Translations under genes and position numbers: made by a program | Notes under the pieces: generated by a model | What the model saw: only the letters and a program-made list of their open reading frames with translations | What the model was told of the DNA's origin: nothing | Database searches by the model: none | Origin: Escherichia fergusonii ATCC 35469 | GTDB taxonomy: Bacteria > Pseudomonadota > Gammaproteobacteria > Enterobacterales > Enterobacteriaceae | Length of the DNA: 64,000 bases | Direction of reading: 5' to 3' | NCBI RefSeq assembly: GCF_000026225.1 | Contig: NC_011740.1 | Location: 992,001 to 1,056,000, forward strand | Part shown: positions 16,798 through 26,269 of the stretch, in pieces | How the letters are laid out: the number at the start of each line of letters is the position of its first letter | How positions within the stretch are numbered: the first letter of the stretch is position 1

Positions 16798-18123
16798 TTA
16801 AACCCGACTTCCCCACAAATCGTACTCGTCGGCATGTTCAACTTTCACGCGAACAATATCGCCAGGTTTAACGTTGCTTTCACCGTTGAGATAGACCGCT
16901 CCGTCGATTTCAGGGGCGTCTGCCATGCTACGACCAATCGCACCTTCATCATCCACTTCATCGATAATCACCAGAATTTCTTTGCCGACTTTTTCCTGCA
17001 GGCGCTCGGCAGAGATCTGCTGTTGCAGCTGCATAAAGCGGTTCCAGCGTTCTTCTTTGACTTCTTCCGGCACCTGGTCAGGCAGTGCGTTGGCATCTGC
17101 GCCTTCAACCGGGCTGTATTTAAAGCAACCAACACGATCCAGACGCGCTTCTTTCAGGAAGTCGAGTAGCATCTGGAAATCTTCTTCTGTTTCGCCAGGG
17201 AAGCCAACAATAAAGGTCGAACGTAGTGTGAGTTCCGGGCAAATTTCGCGCCACTGTTTAATACGTGCCAGCTGACGATCAACGGATCCTGGTCGCTTCA
17301 TCAGCTTAAGAATGCGCGGACTGGCGTGCTGTAACGGAATATCGAGGTAAGGCAGAATTTTACCTTCCGCCATCAGCGGGATCACGTCATCAACATGTGG
17401 ATAAGGATAGACGTAATGTAAACGCGTCCAGATCCCCAGTTTAGATAACTGCTCACACAGACTCACCATGCTGGTTTTAACCGGCTCGCCGTTATAAAAA
17501 CCGGTACGGTGTTTTACGTCTACACCATAGGCTGAAGTGTCCTGTGAAATCACCAGGATCTCTTTAACGCCCGCATCCACCAGACGTTTGGCTTCACTTA
17601 AAACATCACCGATGGGGCGGCTTACCAGATCGCCACGCATAGACGGAATAATGCAGAACGTACAGCGATGGTTACAGCCTTCGGAAATCTTCAGATAAGC
17701 ATAATGACGTGGTGTTAGTTTGACACCTTGCTCTGGCACCAGGCTGAGGAATGGATTGTGTTTCGGTTTTGGCACGTAGTGATGAACATGCTCCAGAACT
17801 TGCTCGTAGCTATGAGGACCAGTGATCTCCAGCACTTTCGGATGGACTTCACGGATCTGATCTTCTTTAGCCCCAAGGCAGCCGGTAACGATCACTTTAC
17901 CGTTTTCATTCAATGCTTCGCCAATGGCTTCCAGAGACTCCTGTACCGCGCTGTCTATAAAGCCACAGGTGTTAACGATAACCATATCGGCGTCGTCATA
18001 GCTCGGCACAACGTCATACCCTTCGGTACGCAGCTCAGTGAGGATACGTTCCGAGTCAACGAGGTTTTTAGGGCAGCCTAATGAAACGAAGCCGATTTTC
18101 GGCTGATGGGTTACTTTGCTCAT
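16798..18123 (-). CDS. rimO: Ribosomal protein uS12 methylthiotransferase RimO
   Basis: 441 residues, full length. Radical SAM enzyme that beta-methylthiolates Asp88 of ribosomal protein S12. Three domains in order: N-terminal MTTase domain with cluster cysteines Cys17, Cys53 and Cys82; radical SAM core with CNHRCTFC (Cys150, Cys154, Cys157); C-terminal TRAM domain (about 375-441). All six cluster cysteines are present. Transcribed alone, convergent with dgcI. Confidence 0.98.
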   Translation of the reverse strand: MSKVTHQPKIGFVSLGCPKNLVDSERILTELRTEGYDVVPSYDDADMVIVNTCGFIDSAVQESLEAIGEALNENGKVIVTGCLGAKEDQIREVHPKVLEITGPHSYEQVLEHVHHYVPKPKHNPFLSLVPEQGVKLTPRHYAYLKISEGCNHRCTFCIIPSMRGDLVSRPIGDVLSEAKRLVDAGVKEILVISQDTSAYGVDVKHRTGFYNGEPVKTSMVSLCEQLSKLGIWTRLHYVYPYPHVDDVIPLMAEGKILPYLDIPLQHASPRILKLMKRPGSVDRQLARIKQWREICPELTLRSTFIVGFPGETEEDFQMLLDFLKEARLDRVGCFKYSPVEGADANALPDQVPEEVKEERWNRFMQLQQQISAERLQEKVGKEILVIIDEVDDEGAIGRSMADAPEIDGAVYLNGESNVKPGDIVRVKVEHADEYDLWGSRV

Positions 18124-18350
18124 AGCTTAAAAAATATTCAGTTATAGGAATGGTCAGGGCAGGGATTCTACAGAGTTCCGCACAAAAATTGTATCGCTAT
18201 CTGCCCCCGTGGCCCAGCAACGTAACGGTATCTTTTCACCATTGTGTAAATATTGTTATTAGAGGGGGGATAATTGATCCAGGGCATAAATCTGTACAAA
18301 AAACGACCATACTATAAAGTTACACAAGGGCAAAAGAGGAGGAACGAAGA

Positions 18351-18734
18351 ATGTTCGTTGACCGACTGAGAAGCGATCTGCTGAATAAGCTGATCAATGC
18401 CAGACTCGACCTTGCAGCCTATTTACAGCTACGCAAGGCCAAGGGGTATATGTCTGTCAGCGAGAGTGAGCATCTACGTGATAATTTTTTTGAACTGAAT
18501 CATGAAATACATGACAAGTCACTGCGGTTAAATTTACATCTGGATAAAGAAGAGTGGGATGCCCTTCACCATGCTGAAGATGCATTAGCCACAGCTGCAG
18601 TTTGCCTGATGACCGGGCATCATGACTGCCCAACATTTATTGCCGTCAATGCAGAGAAACTTGATCGCGCTCTGATGACCTTATCGCTGAGCATTCAGTG
18701 CCTGCAGATGCACTCGCCGCTGGCGCACGCGTAA
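18351..18734 (+). CDS. bssR: Biofilm regulator BssR (YliH)
   Basis: 127 residues, small soluble protein with no recognised enzymatic motif. In E. coli BssR affects biofilm formation and indole/AI-2 related signalling; the mechanism is unclear. Excellent ribosome site AGAGGAGGAACGAAGA. Preceded by a 227-bp intergenic region with an AT-rich promoter-like segment, and followed by a strong terminator, so it is monocistronic. Confidence 0.94.
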   Translation: MFVDRLRSDLLNKLINARLDLAAYLQLRKAKGYMSVSESEHLRDNFFELNHEIHDKSLRLNLHLDKEEWDALHHAEDALATAAVCLMTGHHDCPTFIAVNAEKLDRALMTLSLSIQCLQMHSPLAHA

Positions 18735-18737
18735 GCC

Positions 18738-18759
18738 GGGGGAGGCAACTCCCCCTTTT
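18738..18759 (+). terminator. Rho-independent terminator of bssR
   Basis: GGGGGAG stem, GCAA loop, CTCCCCC, then TTTT, starting 4 bp after the bssR stop. Confidence 0.9.
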
Positions 18760-18835
18760 GGTTAAGTTTATGTAAAAATCAGCTCATGCTTCTGACTGAT
18801 GACTACGCTTGAACGAGAGTCATTAAGGAGGCGTT

Positions 18836-19948
18836 ATGCGTCGTGTGCTTCTTTCCGTTATCTCTTTACTAATTTCTCCCCTGGTTTTTGCTACGCCCGC
18901 TGCGGTAAAAGTGGAAGTATTGCAAACCAAACTCGATCATCCCTGGGCGCTGGCATTTTTACCCGATAATCAGGGAATTCTGATTACGCTAAAAGGCGGA
19001 CAACTTCGCCACTGGCAGGCAGGTAAAGGGTTATCTGATCCGCTTCCTGGCGTGCCGCAAGTTTGGGCTAATGGTCAGGGTGGACTCCTTGATGTGGCGC
19101 TGGCACCTGATTTCACGACTTCTCGCCGGGTGTGGTTAAGTTTTGCCGAAGGAGATGCTAACGGCAAAGCCGGTACGGCAGTCGGTTATGGTCGCCTGAG
19201 TGAAGATCTCAGCCATCTTTCTGACTTCAAAACGGTATTTCGTCAGACACCAAAGCTTTCGACAGGTAATCATTTTGGTGGACGATTGGTGTTTGATGGT
19301 AAAGGCTATTTGTTTATTGGGCTTGGGGAGAATAACCAACGGCCAACAGCTCAGGATCTCGATAAGTTGCAAGGGAAAGTGGTGCGACTTACCGACCAGG
19401 GCCAGATCCCTCCTGATAATCCCTTCGTTAATCAAGCCGCTGTGCGGCCTGAGATCTGGTCTTATGGTATCCGTAATCCTCAGGGAATGGCGATGAATCC
19501 TTGGAGCGATGCCCTGTGGCTGAACGAGCATGGCCCGCGTGGTGGCGATGAAATTAATATTCCACAAAAGGGTAAAAATTACGGCTGGCCTCTGGCAACA
19601 TGGGGAATCAACTATAGCGGCCTGAAGATCCCCGAAGCAAAAGGGGAAATTGTGGCGGGTACGGAACAACCTATTTTTTACTGGAAAAAATCACCCGCTG
19701 TCAGCGGCATGGCGTTCTATAACAGTGATACCTTTGCCCAGTGGCAACAAAAGTTGTTTATCGGTGCGTTAAAAGACAAGGATGTGATCGTGATGAGCGT
19801 GAAGGGCGATAATGTCAGCGAAGATGGGCGCATTTTAGGCGACAGAGGTCAGCGTATTCGCGATGTACGTACAGGACCCGACGGCTATTTGTATGTCCTG
19901 ACCGACGAGTCCGATGGCGAGTTGCTGAAAGTCAGCCCACGTCCCTGA
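18836..19948 (+). CDS. yliI: Soluble aldose sugar dehydrogenase YliI (PQQ-dependent)
   Basis: 370 residues with a signal peptide (cleavage predicted at VFA/TPA after residue 19). Member of the soluble quinoprotein glucose/sorbosone dehydrogenase family, a six-bladed beta-propeller that oxidises aldoses in the periplasm with PQQ. Family phrases STGNHFGGRL, ENNQRPTAQD and GPRGGDEINI are present. E. coli does not make PQQ, so the enzyme depends on external cofactor. Strong ribosome site AAGGAGGCGTT. Ends 4 bp from the convergent gstB stop. Confidence 0.95.
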   Translation: MRRVLLSVISLLISPLVFATPAAVKVEVLQTKLDHPWALAFLPDNQGILITLKGGQLRHWQAGKGLSDPLPGVPQVWANGQGGLLDVALAPDFTTSRRVWLSFAEGDANGKAGTAVGYGRLSEDLSHLSDFKTVFRQTPKLSTGNHFGGRLVFDGKGYLFIGLGENNQRPTAQDLDKLQGKVVRLTDQGQIPPDNPFVNQAAVRPEIWSYGIRNPQGMAMNPWSDALWLNEHGPRGGDEINIPQKGKNYGWPLATWGINYSGLKIPEAKGEIVAGTEQPIFYWKKSPAVSGMAFYNSDTFAQWQQKLFIGALKDKDVIVMSVKGDNVSEDGRILGDRGQRIRDVRTGPDGYLYVLTDESDGELLKVSPRP

Positions 19949-19952
19949 TGCT

Positions 19953-20579
19953 TTAACTGACCGGAATCATGACGACTTTACGAAACGCCGGGCGCTCTGT
20001 GAGTTGTTGATACCAGCGCTCAAGGTTAGGGCGCGGAGTCCATGTCAGGCCAACGTTGAATAAATTGTAGATAAACGGCGAGAGGGCAATATCACCTACA
20101 CCAAACTCGTTGCCAGAGAACCATTTCTGCTTTGCCAGTTCGTCATCCAGAATGGCGAATAATTCATCACATTCTTTAGCACTGGCTGTAATGGCTGCCT
20201 GATCCCGCTGTTCTGGCGGTGTTCTGACTAAGCCCATTAATATTCCACGATGTGCCGGAGCAAGCGTCTGGTTTGCCCAGTCCATCCATTTTTCGCCTTC
20301 AGCGCGACGTGCGGGATTATCGATCCATAAGCGATTCACTCCATATTGTGCAGCCAGATAGCGCACGATGGTGTTGGACTCCCAAAGCACAAGTTCGCAT
20401 TCGTCATCGCGCAGTAGTGGCACAAGGCCATTGGGATTCAACGCCAGATAATCCGCGTCATGGTTAACACCGTACTCACGGCCTGCCAGGATTTGCTGAT
20501 AAGGTAATTCCAGTTCTTCGAGCGTAAACAACACTTTTTTTACGTTAGTCGAGTTATTGCGACCCCACAGCGTAATCAT
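19953..20579 (-). CDS. gstB: Glutathione S-transferase GstB (YliJ)
   Basis: 208 residues from the ATG at 20579, after AAGGGGGTGACG; a GTG two codons earlier overlaps that site. N-terminal thioredoxin-like domain (MITLWGRNNSTNVKK, about 1-80) and C-terminal all-helical domain. The E. coli enzyme handles bromoacetate and electrophilic substrates. Placed next to other redox-related genes, but with its own promoter. Confidence 0.95.
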   Translation of the reverse strand: MITLWGRNNSTNVKKVLFTLEELELPYQQILAGREYGVNHDADYLALNPNGLVPLLRDDECELVLWESNTIVRYLAAQYGVNRLWIDNPARRAEGEKWMDWANQTLAPAHRGILMGLVRTPPEQRDQAAITASAKECDELFAILDDELAKQKWFSGNEFGVGDIALSPFIYNLFNVGLTWTPRPNLERWYQQLTERPAFRKVVMIPVS

Positions 20580-20825
20580 CGTCACCCCCTTTTTAGTATG
20601 TCAGCCACCGACTGATTCGCTCCACATGGTCGGTTAAAAACAACAATTACGCAACAAAGGATAAAAAAGTGTCGCTTATCGCAGCGGAGCGCGAAGATAT
20701 TGCATAAACTTTAAAAACTTTACCAACTTCCGGTTTTTTTAGGCTCTTGAGTGCGTTATTAATCACCGTTCTTATTGTTCGGTGATGAAACGTATATTTT
20801 TTGAATGGATACTCGGGTGGCATTT
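20580..20825. promoter_or_regulatory. gstB-dacC divergent promoter region
   Basis: 246 bp between divergent starts. AT-rich near 20700-20770, with no reading frame of note. It must hold both promoters; I cannot assign specific boxes with certainty. Confidence 0.5.
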
Positions 20826-22028
20826 ATGACGCAATACTCCTCTTTCCTTCGCGGTCTCGTAGCGGGTTCTGCTCTTTTATTTCTTTTTGCCCCAACGGTT
20901 CAGGCTGCTGAACAAGCCATTGATGCGCCCAGCGTGGATGCGCGCGCATGGGTCTTAATGGATTACGCCAGCGGGAAGGTACTGGCAGAAGGCAACGCTG
21001 ATGAAAAACTTGATCCGGCCAGCCTGACAAAAATTATGACCAGCTATGTAGTTGGTCAGGCGCTGAAAGCCGACAAAATTAAACTGACAGATATGGTCAC
21101 CGTGGGCAGAGATGCCTGGGCGACAGGAAATCCGGCGCTGCGCGGTTCGTCGGTGATGTTCCTTAAGCCTGGCGATCAGGTGTCTGTTGCCGATCTTAAT
21201 AAAGGGGTGATTATTCAGTCTGGTAATGATGCCTGTATTGCACTGGCCGATTATGTCGCGGGAAGTCAGGAGTCATTTATTGGGTTAATGAATGGTTATG
21301 CCAAAAAGTTAGGATTGACCAATACTACCTTCCAGACTGTTCACGGCCTTGATGCACCGGGGCAGTTCAGTACCGCACGTGATATGGCGCTACTGAGCAA
21401 AGCACTTATTCATGACGTGCCAGAAGAGTATGCCATCCATAAAGAAAAAGAATTTACTTTCAATAAGATTCGTCAGCCTAACCGCAACCGCTTGTTATGG
21501 AGCAGCAATCTCCATGTTGATGGGTTGAAAACCGGGACGACTGCCGGGGCCGGGTATAACCTGGTGGCTTCCGCGACGCAGGGCGATATGCGTCTGATCT
21601 CAGTTGTTCTGGGCGCGAAAACTGATCGCATTCGTTTTAATGAGTCTGAAAAACTGCTCACCTGGGGATTCCGCTTCTTTGAAACCGTCACTCCGATAAA
21701 ACCTGACGCAACCTTTGTCAGCCAGCGAGTCTGGTTCGGCGATAAGAGTGAAGTCAAGCTGGGGGCGGGTGAAGCCGGTTCTGTAACCATTCCTCGTGGG
21801 CAACTGAAAAACCTGAAAGCCAGCTTTACACTTAACGAGCCGCAGTTGACTGCTCCACTGAAAAAAGGTCAGGTTGTTGGCACCATCGACTTCCAGTTGA
21901 ATGGAAAATCTATCGAACAACGCCCACTTATCGTGATGGAAGCGGTTGAAGAAGGGGGAATCTTTAGCCGGATGTGGGATTTCGTGATGATGAAATTCCA
22001 CCAGTGGTTTGGCGGTTGGTTCTCGTAA
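20826..22028 (+). CDS. dacC: D-alanyl-D-alanine carboxypeptidase DacC (PBP6)
   Basis: 400 residues from the ATG at 20826 (MTQYSS), the known E. coli start; a frame from 20805 adds seven unlikely residues. Sec signal peptide cleaved after about residue 27. The serine-peptidase triad is complete: SLTK (Ser66, Lys69), SGN (132-134) and KTG (235-237). The C-terminal amphipathic helix (WDFVMMKFHQWFGGWFS) anchors the protein to the outer face of the inner membrane. Trims the terminal D-Ala from peptidoglycan pentapeptides, mainly in stationary phase. Confidence 0.98.
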   Translation: MTQYSSFLRGLVAGSALLFLFAPTVQAAEQAIDAPSVDARAWVLMDYASGKVLAEGNADEKLDPASLTKIMTSYVVGQALKADKIKLTDMVTVGRDAWATGNPALRGSSVMFLKPGDQVSVADLNKGVIIQSGNDACIALADYVAGSQESFIGLMNGYAKKLGLTNTTFQTVHGLDAPGQFSTARDMALLSKALIHDVPEEYAIHKEKEFTFNKIRQPNRNRLLWSSNLHVDGLKTGTTAGAGYNLVASATQGDMRLISVVLGAKTDRIRFNESEKLLTWGFRFFETVTPIKPDATFVSQRVWFGDKSEVKLGAGEAGSVTIPRGQLKNLKASFTLNEPQLTAPLKKGQVVGTIDFQLNGKSIEQRPLIVMEAVEEGGIFSRMWDFVMMKFHQWFGGWFS

Positions 22029-22038
22029 TCGGTGGACG

Positions 22039-22069
22039 CGCCGGAGGGTACATGAGACTATCCGGCGCA
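22039..22069. terminator. Hairpin between convergent dacC and deoR
   Basis: GCGCCGGA / TCCGGCGC perfect 8-bp stem with a 15-nt loop between two stop codons. No strong T-run on either side; REP-like composition. Confidence 0.55.
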
Positions 22070-22075
22070 ACGGGG

Positions 22076-22834
22076 TTAATACAGTAACCTGATATTATGC
22101 GCTTTCGCGTACTCAATAATTTCATCATCCGGGCGACAGTCACTCGCCAGCACATCAAACTGTTTTAAATCGCCCATTCGTGCCGGGCGTACTTTACCGA
22201 ATTTACTGTGATCCACCACCAGTACATGTTGTTGCGCCATCGACATCGCCCAGTGTTTTACCGGCAGCTCTTCGAGATTAAAACAGGTTGCCCCTTTACT
22301 GACATGCACGCCTGCTGCGGAGTAGAAGGCAATATCTGGGCAGATGTTATTAAGCGTTTCCTGAAAGCTAAGTGGCTTGAAAATTGCGTTACTGGCATGA
22401 AATTCGCCACCACAGAGTATTGCCCGGCAATGTGGTTTCTCTTGTAGTGCCATGAAGGTATTCAGCGAATAACACACTGCCGTAAAGGGAATATCCTTAT
22501 TGATGGCTTCTATAATCCAGGGCGTCGTGGTGCCGCAGTCGAAAAACAGCGTCTGATGTGGTTGTACAAGTTCAGCAGCCTGTTGAGCCGCGCGACGTTT
22601 TTCTTCGACCAGCCGTGATTTTTGATCGCTTAACAGATAGTGGCTGGCACTGCGTGGCTCCAGAACAATATAACCGCCCAGTAAGACTACAGGGGCATTG
22701 TTATTATTCAGATCGCGGCGAATGGTCATCTCCGACACACCCAACAAGGTAGCGGCCTCTTTAAGATGAAGTTTATCGCTGCGTTTTAACGCCTGTAATA
22801 ATTGACTAATACGCTCGTCACGACGTGTTTCCAT
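22076..22834 (-). CDS. deoR: Deoxyribose operon repressor DeoR
   Basis: 252 residues from the ATG at 22834 (METRRDERI) with AGAGGGATT upstream; the frame extends 13 codons further without a ribosome site. N-terminal winged helix-turn-helix of the DeoR family (recognition region about 24-42, LKEAATLLGVSEMTIRRDL) and a C-terminal sugar-phosphate sensor domain (DCGTTTPWI). In E. coli it represses deoCABD and nupG and is released by deoxyribose 5-phosphate. Confidence 0.97.
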   Translation of the reverse strand: METRRDERISQLLQALKRSDKLHLKEAATLLGVSEMTIRRDLNNNNAPVVLLGGYIVLEPRSASHYLLSDQKSRLVEEKRRAAQQAAELVQPHQTLFFDCGTTTPWIIEAINKDIPFTAVCYSLNTFMALQEKPHCRAILCGGEFHASNAIFKPLSFQETLNNICPDIAFYSAAGVHVSKGATCFNLEELPVKHWAMSMAQQHVLVVDHSKFGKVRPARMGDLKQFDVLASDCRPDDEIIEYAKAHNIRLLY

Positions 22835-22905
22835 AATCCCTCTGAAGAATAATTTAAGCGCGCAGTCGAACACTGAGCGCTTAATACTACACGTATTACC
22901 AGATA

Positions 22906-23514
22906 TCAGTCACGCACCCAGCCTTTGCGAATCGGCAGGGCGAAGCATGCCCGATAACCTGTTTGCAGAAGTGCGTAAATCTTTTCTCCAAAAAGTTGCC
23001 AGATAATCTGCGCACTCAGGCAACCAATCATCCCCGCCAGCAGCCCGCCGAGCATATCCACCGGCCAGTGAACGCCAAGATAAACCCGTGACCAGGCAAT
23101 GGCTATGGCCAGTAGCATTAACAGGGCACCAGACCACAACCGATGCCAGCACAAAAATGCCAGTGCAAAAGTAAAAATCACTGTGCCATGATCACTGGGG
23201 AATGAGTCATCCGCAGCATGATGCAGGAAGTTATAGCCAATATGATCAACAAACGGTCGATCATGGGGGAAAAGATGACCGATAACCCACGAAACAATCA
23301 AGCTAATAACTATCGCCAATGCAATTTTGATCACCAACTGACGTTGCGCTGAAAGTTGTCCGCGCGGTCCCCATAACCACAGTATTACTGCCAGAAACGG
23401 CACTACGAGGATGAGATCTTTGGCGATAATAATTGCCAGTGTAATCATCCATGGCGCAGAGTCTGGCGTGGCGTTGATAAAGTTGAAAAGCGAGTAATTG
23501 AGGTTTTCCAGCAT
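22906..23514 (-). CDS. ybjG: Undecaprenyl-diphosphatase YbjG (PAP2 family)
   Basis: 202 residues, about four more than K-12 YbjG; the extra residues are near 50-54 (WGPRGQLSAQ). Polytopic inner-membrane phosphatase that recycles undecaprenyl diphosphate for cell-wall synthesis. The three PAP2 motifs are visible: HLFPHDRPF, PSDHGT and SRVYLGVHWPVD. Loss or overexpression affects bacitracin resistance in E. coli. A BasR/PmrA-type box lies upstream at 23654-23670. Confidence 0.95.
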   Translation of the reverse strand: MLENLNYSLFNFINATPDSAPWMITLAIIIAKDLILVVPFLAVILWLWGPRGQLSAQRQLVIKIALAIVISLIVSWVIGHLFPHDRPFVDHIGYNFLHHAADDSFPSDHGTVIFTFALAFLCWHRLWSGALLMLLAIAIAWSRVYLGVHWPVDMLGGLLAGMIGCLSAQIIWQLFGEKIYALLQTGYRACFALPIRKGWVRD

Positions 23515-23653
23515 AACATCCTGTTCCGGTACAGTTTTAAAGAGTTGGCGCAGGAGAAAGCATAAATTTGCCGAATGAGTCGGTAAAGCAGCATTATCTT
23601 ATTCCTGCAGCCCGGACGCTGAAACATTGCACAACGAAGAGTAACCCCGGCAA

Positions 23654-23670
23654 CTTAAATAAAGCTTAAA
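23654..23670 (-). promoter_or_regulatory. BasR (PmrA) box upstream of ybjG
   Basis: On the minus strand TTTAAG-N5-TTTAAG, two direct half-sites 11 bp apart, matching the BasR/PmrA consensus HTTAAK-N5-HTTAAK. It lies about 140 bp upstream of ybjG on the correct strand. ybjG is a known BasR target in K-12. Confidence 0.65.
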
Positions 23671-23798
23671 GCGTTTCATGAAGAACAACGGTTTTCAGTA
23701 ACATTGTGCGTATTTAACGTTAAAAGCCCACTAATGACTATCTCTGCTGCGATACTTTCATTACACTTTGCGCGGATTTTTATTAGTGAAGCGAATAG

Positions 23799-25031
23799 AT
23801 GCAAAACCGATTACAAACCGGCGCACGACTGGGGCGTTCGGCGTTACTTTTTCCTCTTTGTCTGGTCCTGTACGAATTCTCGACATATATCGCTAACGAT
23901 ATGATTCAGCCCGGCATGTTGGCTGTAGTGGAGCAATATCAGGCTGGAATTGACTGGGTGCCAACGTCCATGACTGCCTATCTGGCAGGTGGCATGTTCT
24001 TACAATGGTTACTTGGGCCGTTGTCGGATCGTGTTGGTCGCCGTCCGGTGATGCTGGTGGGGGTGGTGTGGTTTATCGTCACCTGTCTCGCCACGTTACT
24101 GGCACAAAATATTGAACAATTTACGGTGTTACGTTTTTTACAAGGAATTAGCCTCTGTTTTATTGGTGCTGTGGGCTATGCTGCAATTCAGGAGTCTTTC
24201 GAAGAGTCGGTATGTATTAAAATTACAGCGCTTATGGCGAACGTCGCTCTGATTGCTCCTCTCCTTGGCCCTTTAGTAGGGGCCGCCTGGGTGCATATGC
24301 TGCCCTGGGAGGGGATGTTTATCCTCTTTGCAGTGCTGGCGGCCATTTCCTTTGTGGGCCTGCAGCGAGCAATGCCAGAAACAGCAACCCGTATCGGTGA
24401 AAAGCTCTCTTTAAAAGAGTTAGGTCGTGACTACAAACAGGTATTAAAGAATGGTCGCTTTGTAGCCGGAGCTCTGGCCCTGGGATTTGTTAGCTTGCCA
24501 TTACTGGCGTGGATTGCCCAATCACCCATTATCATTATCACGGGCGAGAAATTAAGCAGCTATGAATATGGCCTGTTACAGGTGCCTGTTTTTGGCGCAC
24601 TGATTGCTGGCAACCTGGTACTGGCACGGTTAACTGCACGGCGCACAGTACGTTCGTTGATCATTATGGGTGGCTGGCCGATTGTTATCGGGCTGGTCGT
24701 TGCTGCGATCGCGACGGCTTTCTCCTCACATGCCTATTTATGGATGACAGCGGGATTAAGTATCTATGCTTTTGGTATTGGCCTGGCCAATGCCGGATTG
24801 GTTCGTTTGACCTTGTTTGCCAGTGATATGAGTAAAGGTACAGTGTCGGCGGCCATGGGAATGGTACAGATGCTGATCTTTACGGTGGGAATTGAAGTCA
24901 GTAAACACGCATGGTTAGGGGGTGGTAATGGCATGTTTAACCTGTTCAATCTGGCGAATGGTGTTATCTGGCTGCTGTTGATGGTGATTTTTTTACGTGA
25001 TAAAAGCGTTGGAAATTCACAGAAAGCTTAA
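23799..25031 (+). CDS. mdfA: Multidrug efflux transporter MdfA (Cmr)
   Basis: 410 residues, 12-helix MFS drug/proton antiporter of the inner membrane. The membrane-embedded acidic residue Glu26 (YEFSTY), needed for cation recognition, and Arg112 (LRFLQG) in motif B are both present; motif A is LGPLSDRVGRRP. Exports chloramphenicol, ethidium, fluoroquinolones and others. The 284-bp space from ybjG carries its promoter. A frame opening at 23704 upstream is not convincing. Confidence 0.97.
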   Translation: MQNRLQTGARLGRSALLFPLCLVLYEFSTYIANDMIQPGMLAVVEQYQAGIDWVPTSMTAYLAGGMFLQWLLGPLSDRVGRRPVMLVGVVWFIVTCLATLLAQNIEQFTVLRFLQGISLCFIGAVGYAAIQESFEESVCIKITALMANVALIAPLLGPLVGAAWVHMLPWEGMFILFAVLAAISFVGLQRAMPETATRIGEKLSLKELGRDYKQVLKNGRFVAGALALGFVSLPLLAWIAQSPIIIITGEKLSSYEYGLLQVPVFGALIAGNLVLARLTARRTVRSLIIMGGWPIVIGLVVAAIATAFSSHAYLWMTAGLSIYAFGIGLANAGLVRLTLFASDMSKGTVSAAMGMVQMLIFTVGIEVSKHAWLGGGNGMFNLFNLANGVIWLLLMVIFLRDKSVGNSQKA

Positions 25032-25036
25032 TGAAA

Positions 25037-25063
25037 TGCCTGATAGCACAAAGCGATCAGGCA
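25037..25063. terminator. Hairpin between convergent mdfA and ybjH
   Basis: TGCCTGAT / ATCAGGCA 8-bp stem right after the mdfA stop; modest, without a good T-run. Confidence 0.5.
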
Positions 25064-25071
25064 CTTAATGA

Positions 25072-25350
25072 TTAATGGTGATGGTCATCAATCTGATGTT
25101 CAATCACCATTCCTTCACCTACGCTTGCAAGGTGGCGAACATAAGGATGCGGACGATACGCAGGAGCAGGCGCCGGGGCAACATAAACAGTTTGTGGCGC
25201 AGTGGTGGTGTTAATGGCTTGTGGAACACTAACGGAAGAGGGAACGACCACAACTTTATAGCCGTTTGGCACATCAACAGTGACATTTTGCGCGAATGCC
25301 GCACCGGTAAACGCCATCAAGAACAAGCCCGGCAGAACACAATTTTTCAT
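25072..25350 (-). CDS. ybjH: Small secreted protein YbjH
   Basis: 92 residues with a clear signal peptide (cleavage at AFA/QN after residue 20) and a mature part rich in valine, proline and alanine (VYVAPAPAPAYRPHPY), ending in a histidine-rich tail (EHQIDDHHH). Function unknown; the His tail suggests but does not show metal binding. The mature region is more divergent from K-12 than neighbouring genes. Confidence 0.88.
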   Translation of the reverse strand: MKNCVLPGLFLMAFTGAAFAQNVTVDVPNGYKVVVVPSSVSVPQAINTTTAPQTVYVAPAPAPAYRPHPYVRHLASVGEGMVIEHQIDDHHH

Positions 25351-25453
25351 AATAATTCGCCTGAAAGAAGGCCGGAATAATTATCCGGCGAGTATGTTTG
25401 TGCGAATTATGCTGAGTTCATTTATGCATTGTGTTGCCGGGCGTGCTGCTGTT

Positions 25454-26269
25454 TTATTGATTAAATGGCGCTTCGTGATTTAAAATTTTGTCGATAACAT
25501 CCAGCACTGCTTCCTGATTATTCGAACCTGCACGGTACTTCGCAGCAGCGACAACAGCTTCTCCCGCGTGAGACATAGCAAAGCTGTAGCCCGCATGACG
25601 CAACATTTCAATATCATTTCCGCCGTCGCCAAAGGTAACAACTTCCTCATCTTTTATACCCCAGCGTTGCTGTAACAAACGGATACCATTAGCTTTGTGA
25701 ACACCAGGGATAATTAAATCAATGCTGCCGTAACCAGTATGTACTGGCACCATAATATCGCCGATAGATTCATGCAGGGCTTTTTGTACTTCAGGGATGC
25801 GCTCATCAGAGATATTAAGACCAAATTTGAAAAATACATCATTGATATTTTTGAAGCTATCGACAAATTCCAGACGGTGATAATACATGGCTGCCACCGT
25901 TTTTAACTCATCGTTATATTCTTTCAGGGTATAAGCGCTATTTTTACCACAAGCGATAACTTCTATATCCGAACGCGTTAGTAAATGATCCACAATGGTA
26001 TTAAAATCGTCTTTTGCCAGTTCGCCATTAAAGATATCCTCACCTTCGCTGACCACCCATCCACCGTTTTCTGCCACAAAAGAGATCTCACTGGCAATCT
26101 CCGGGAAAAAAGAGATCAACTGGTAATATTGATTGCCACTGGCGACCACAAAGCGAATTCCTTGTGCTTTCATCTGTTGATACTGAGCCATAAACCGCTC
26201 GCGGTTATAGGTTTTTTGATCGCTGAGAAACGTACCATCCATATCTACCGCAATTAATTTGATGCTCAT
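25454..26269 (-). CDS. ybjI: 5-amino-6-(5-phosphoribitylamino)uracil phosphatase / HAD phosphatase YbjI
   Basis: 271 residues, Cof-type HAD phosphatase like YbiV at the start of the window. Motif I is DMDGTF (Asp9, Asp11) and the motif IV region reads GDGGNDIEML. The E. coli enzyme dephosphorylates FMN, erythrose 4-phosphate and the riboflavin-pathway intermediate; YbjI is one of several redundant enzymes for that step. Its ATG overlaps the ybjJ stop by one base, so the two genes are coupled. Confidence 0.95.
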   Translation of the reverse strand: MSIKLIAVDMDGTFLSDQKTYNRERFMAQYQQMKAQGIRFVVASGNQYYQLISFFPEIASEISFVAENGGWVVSEGEDIFNGELAKDDFNTIVDHLLTRSDIEVIACGKNSAYTLKEYNDELKTVAAMYYHRLEFVDSFKNINDVFFKFGLNISDERIPEVQKALHESIGDIMVPVHTGYGSIDLIIPGVHKANGIRLLQQRWGIKDEEVVTFGDGGNDIEMLRHAGYSFAMSHAGEAVVAAAKYRAGSNNQEAVLDVIDKILNHEAPFNQ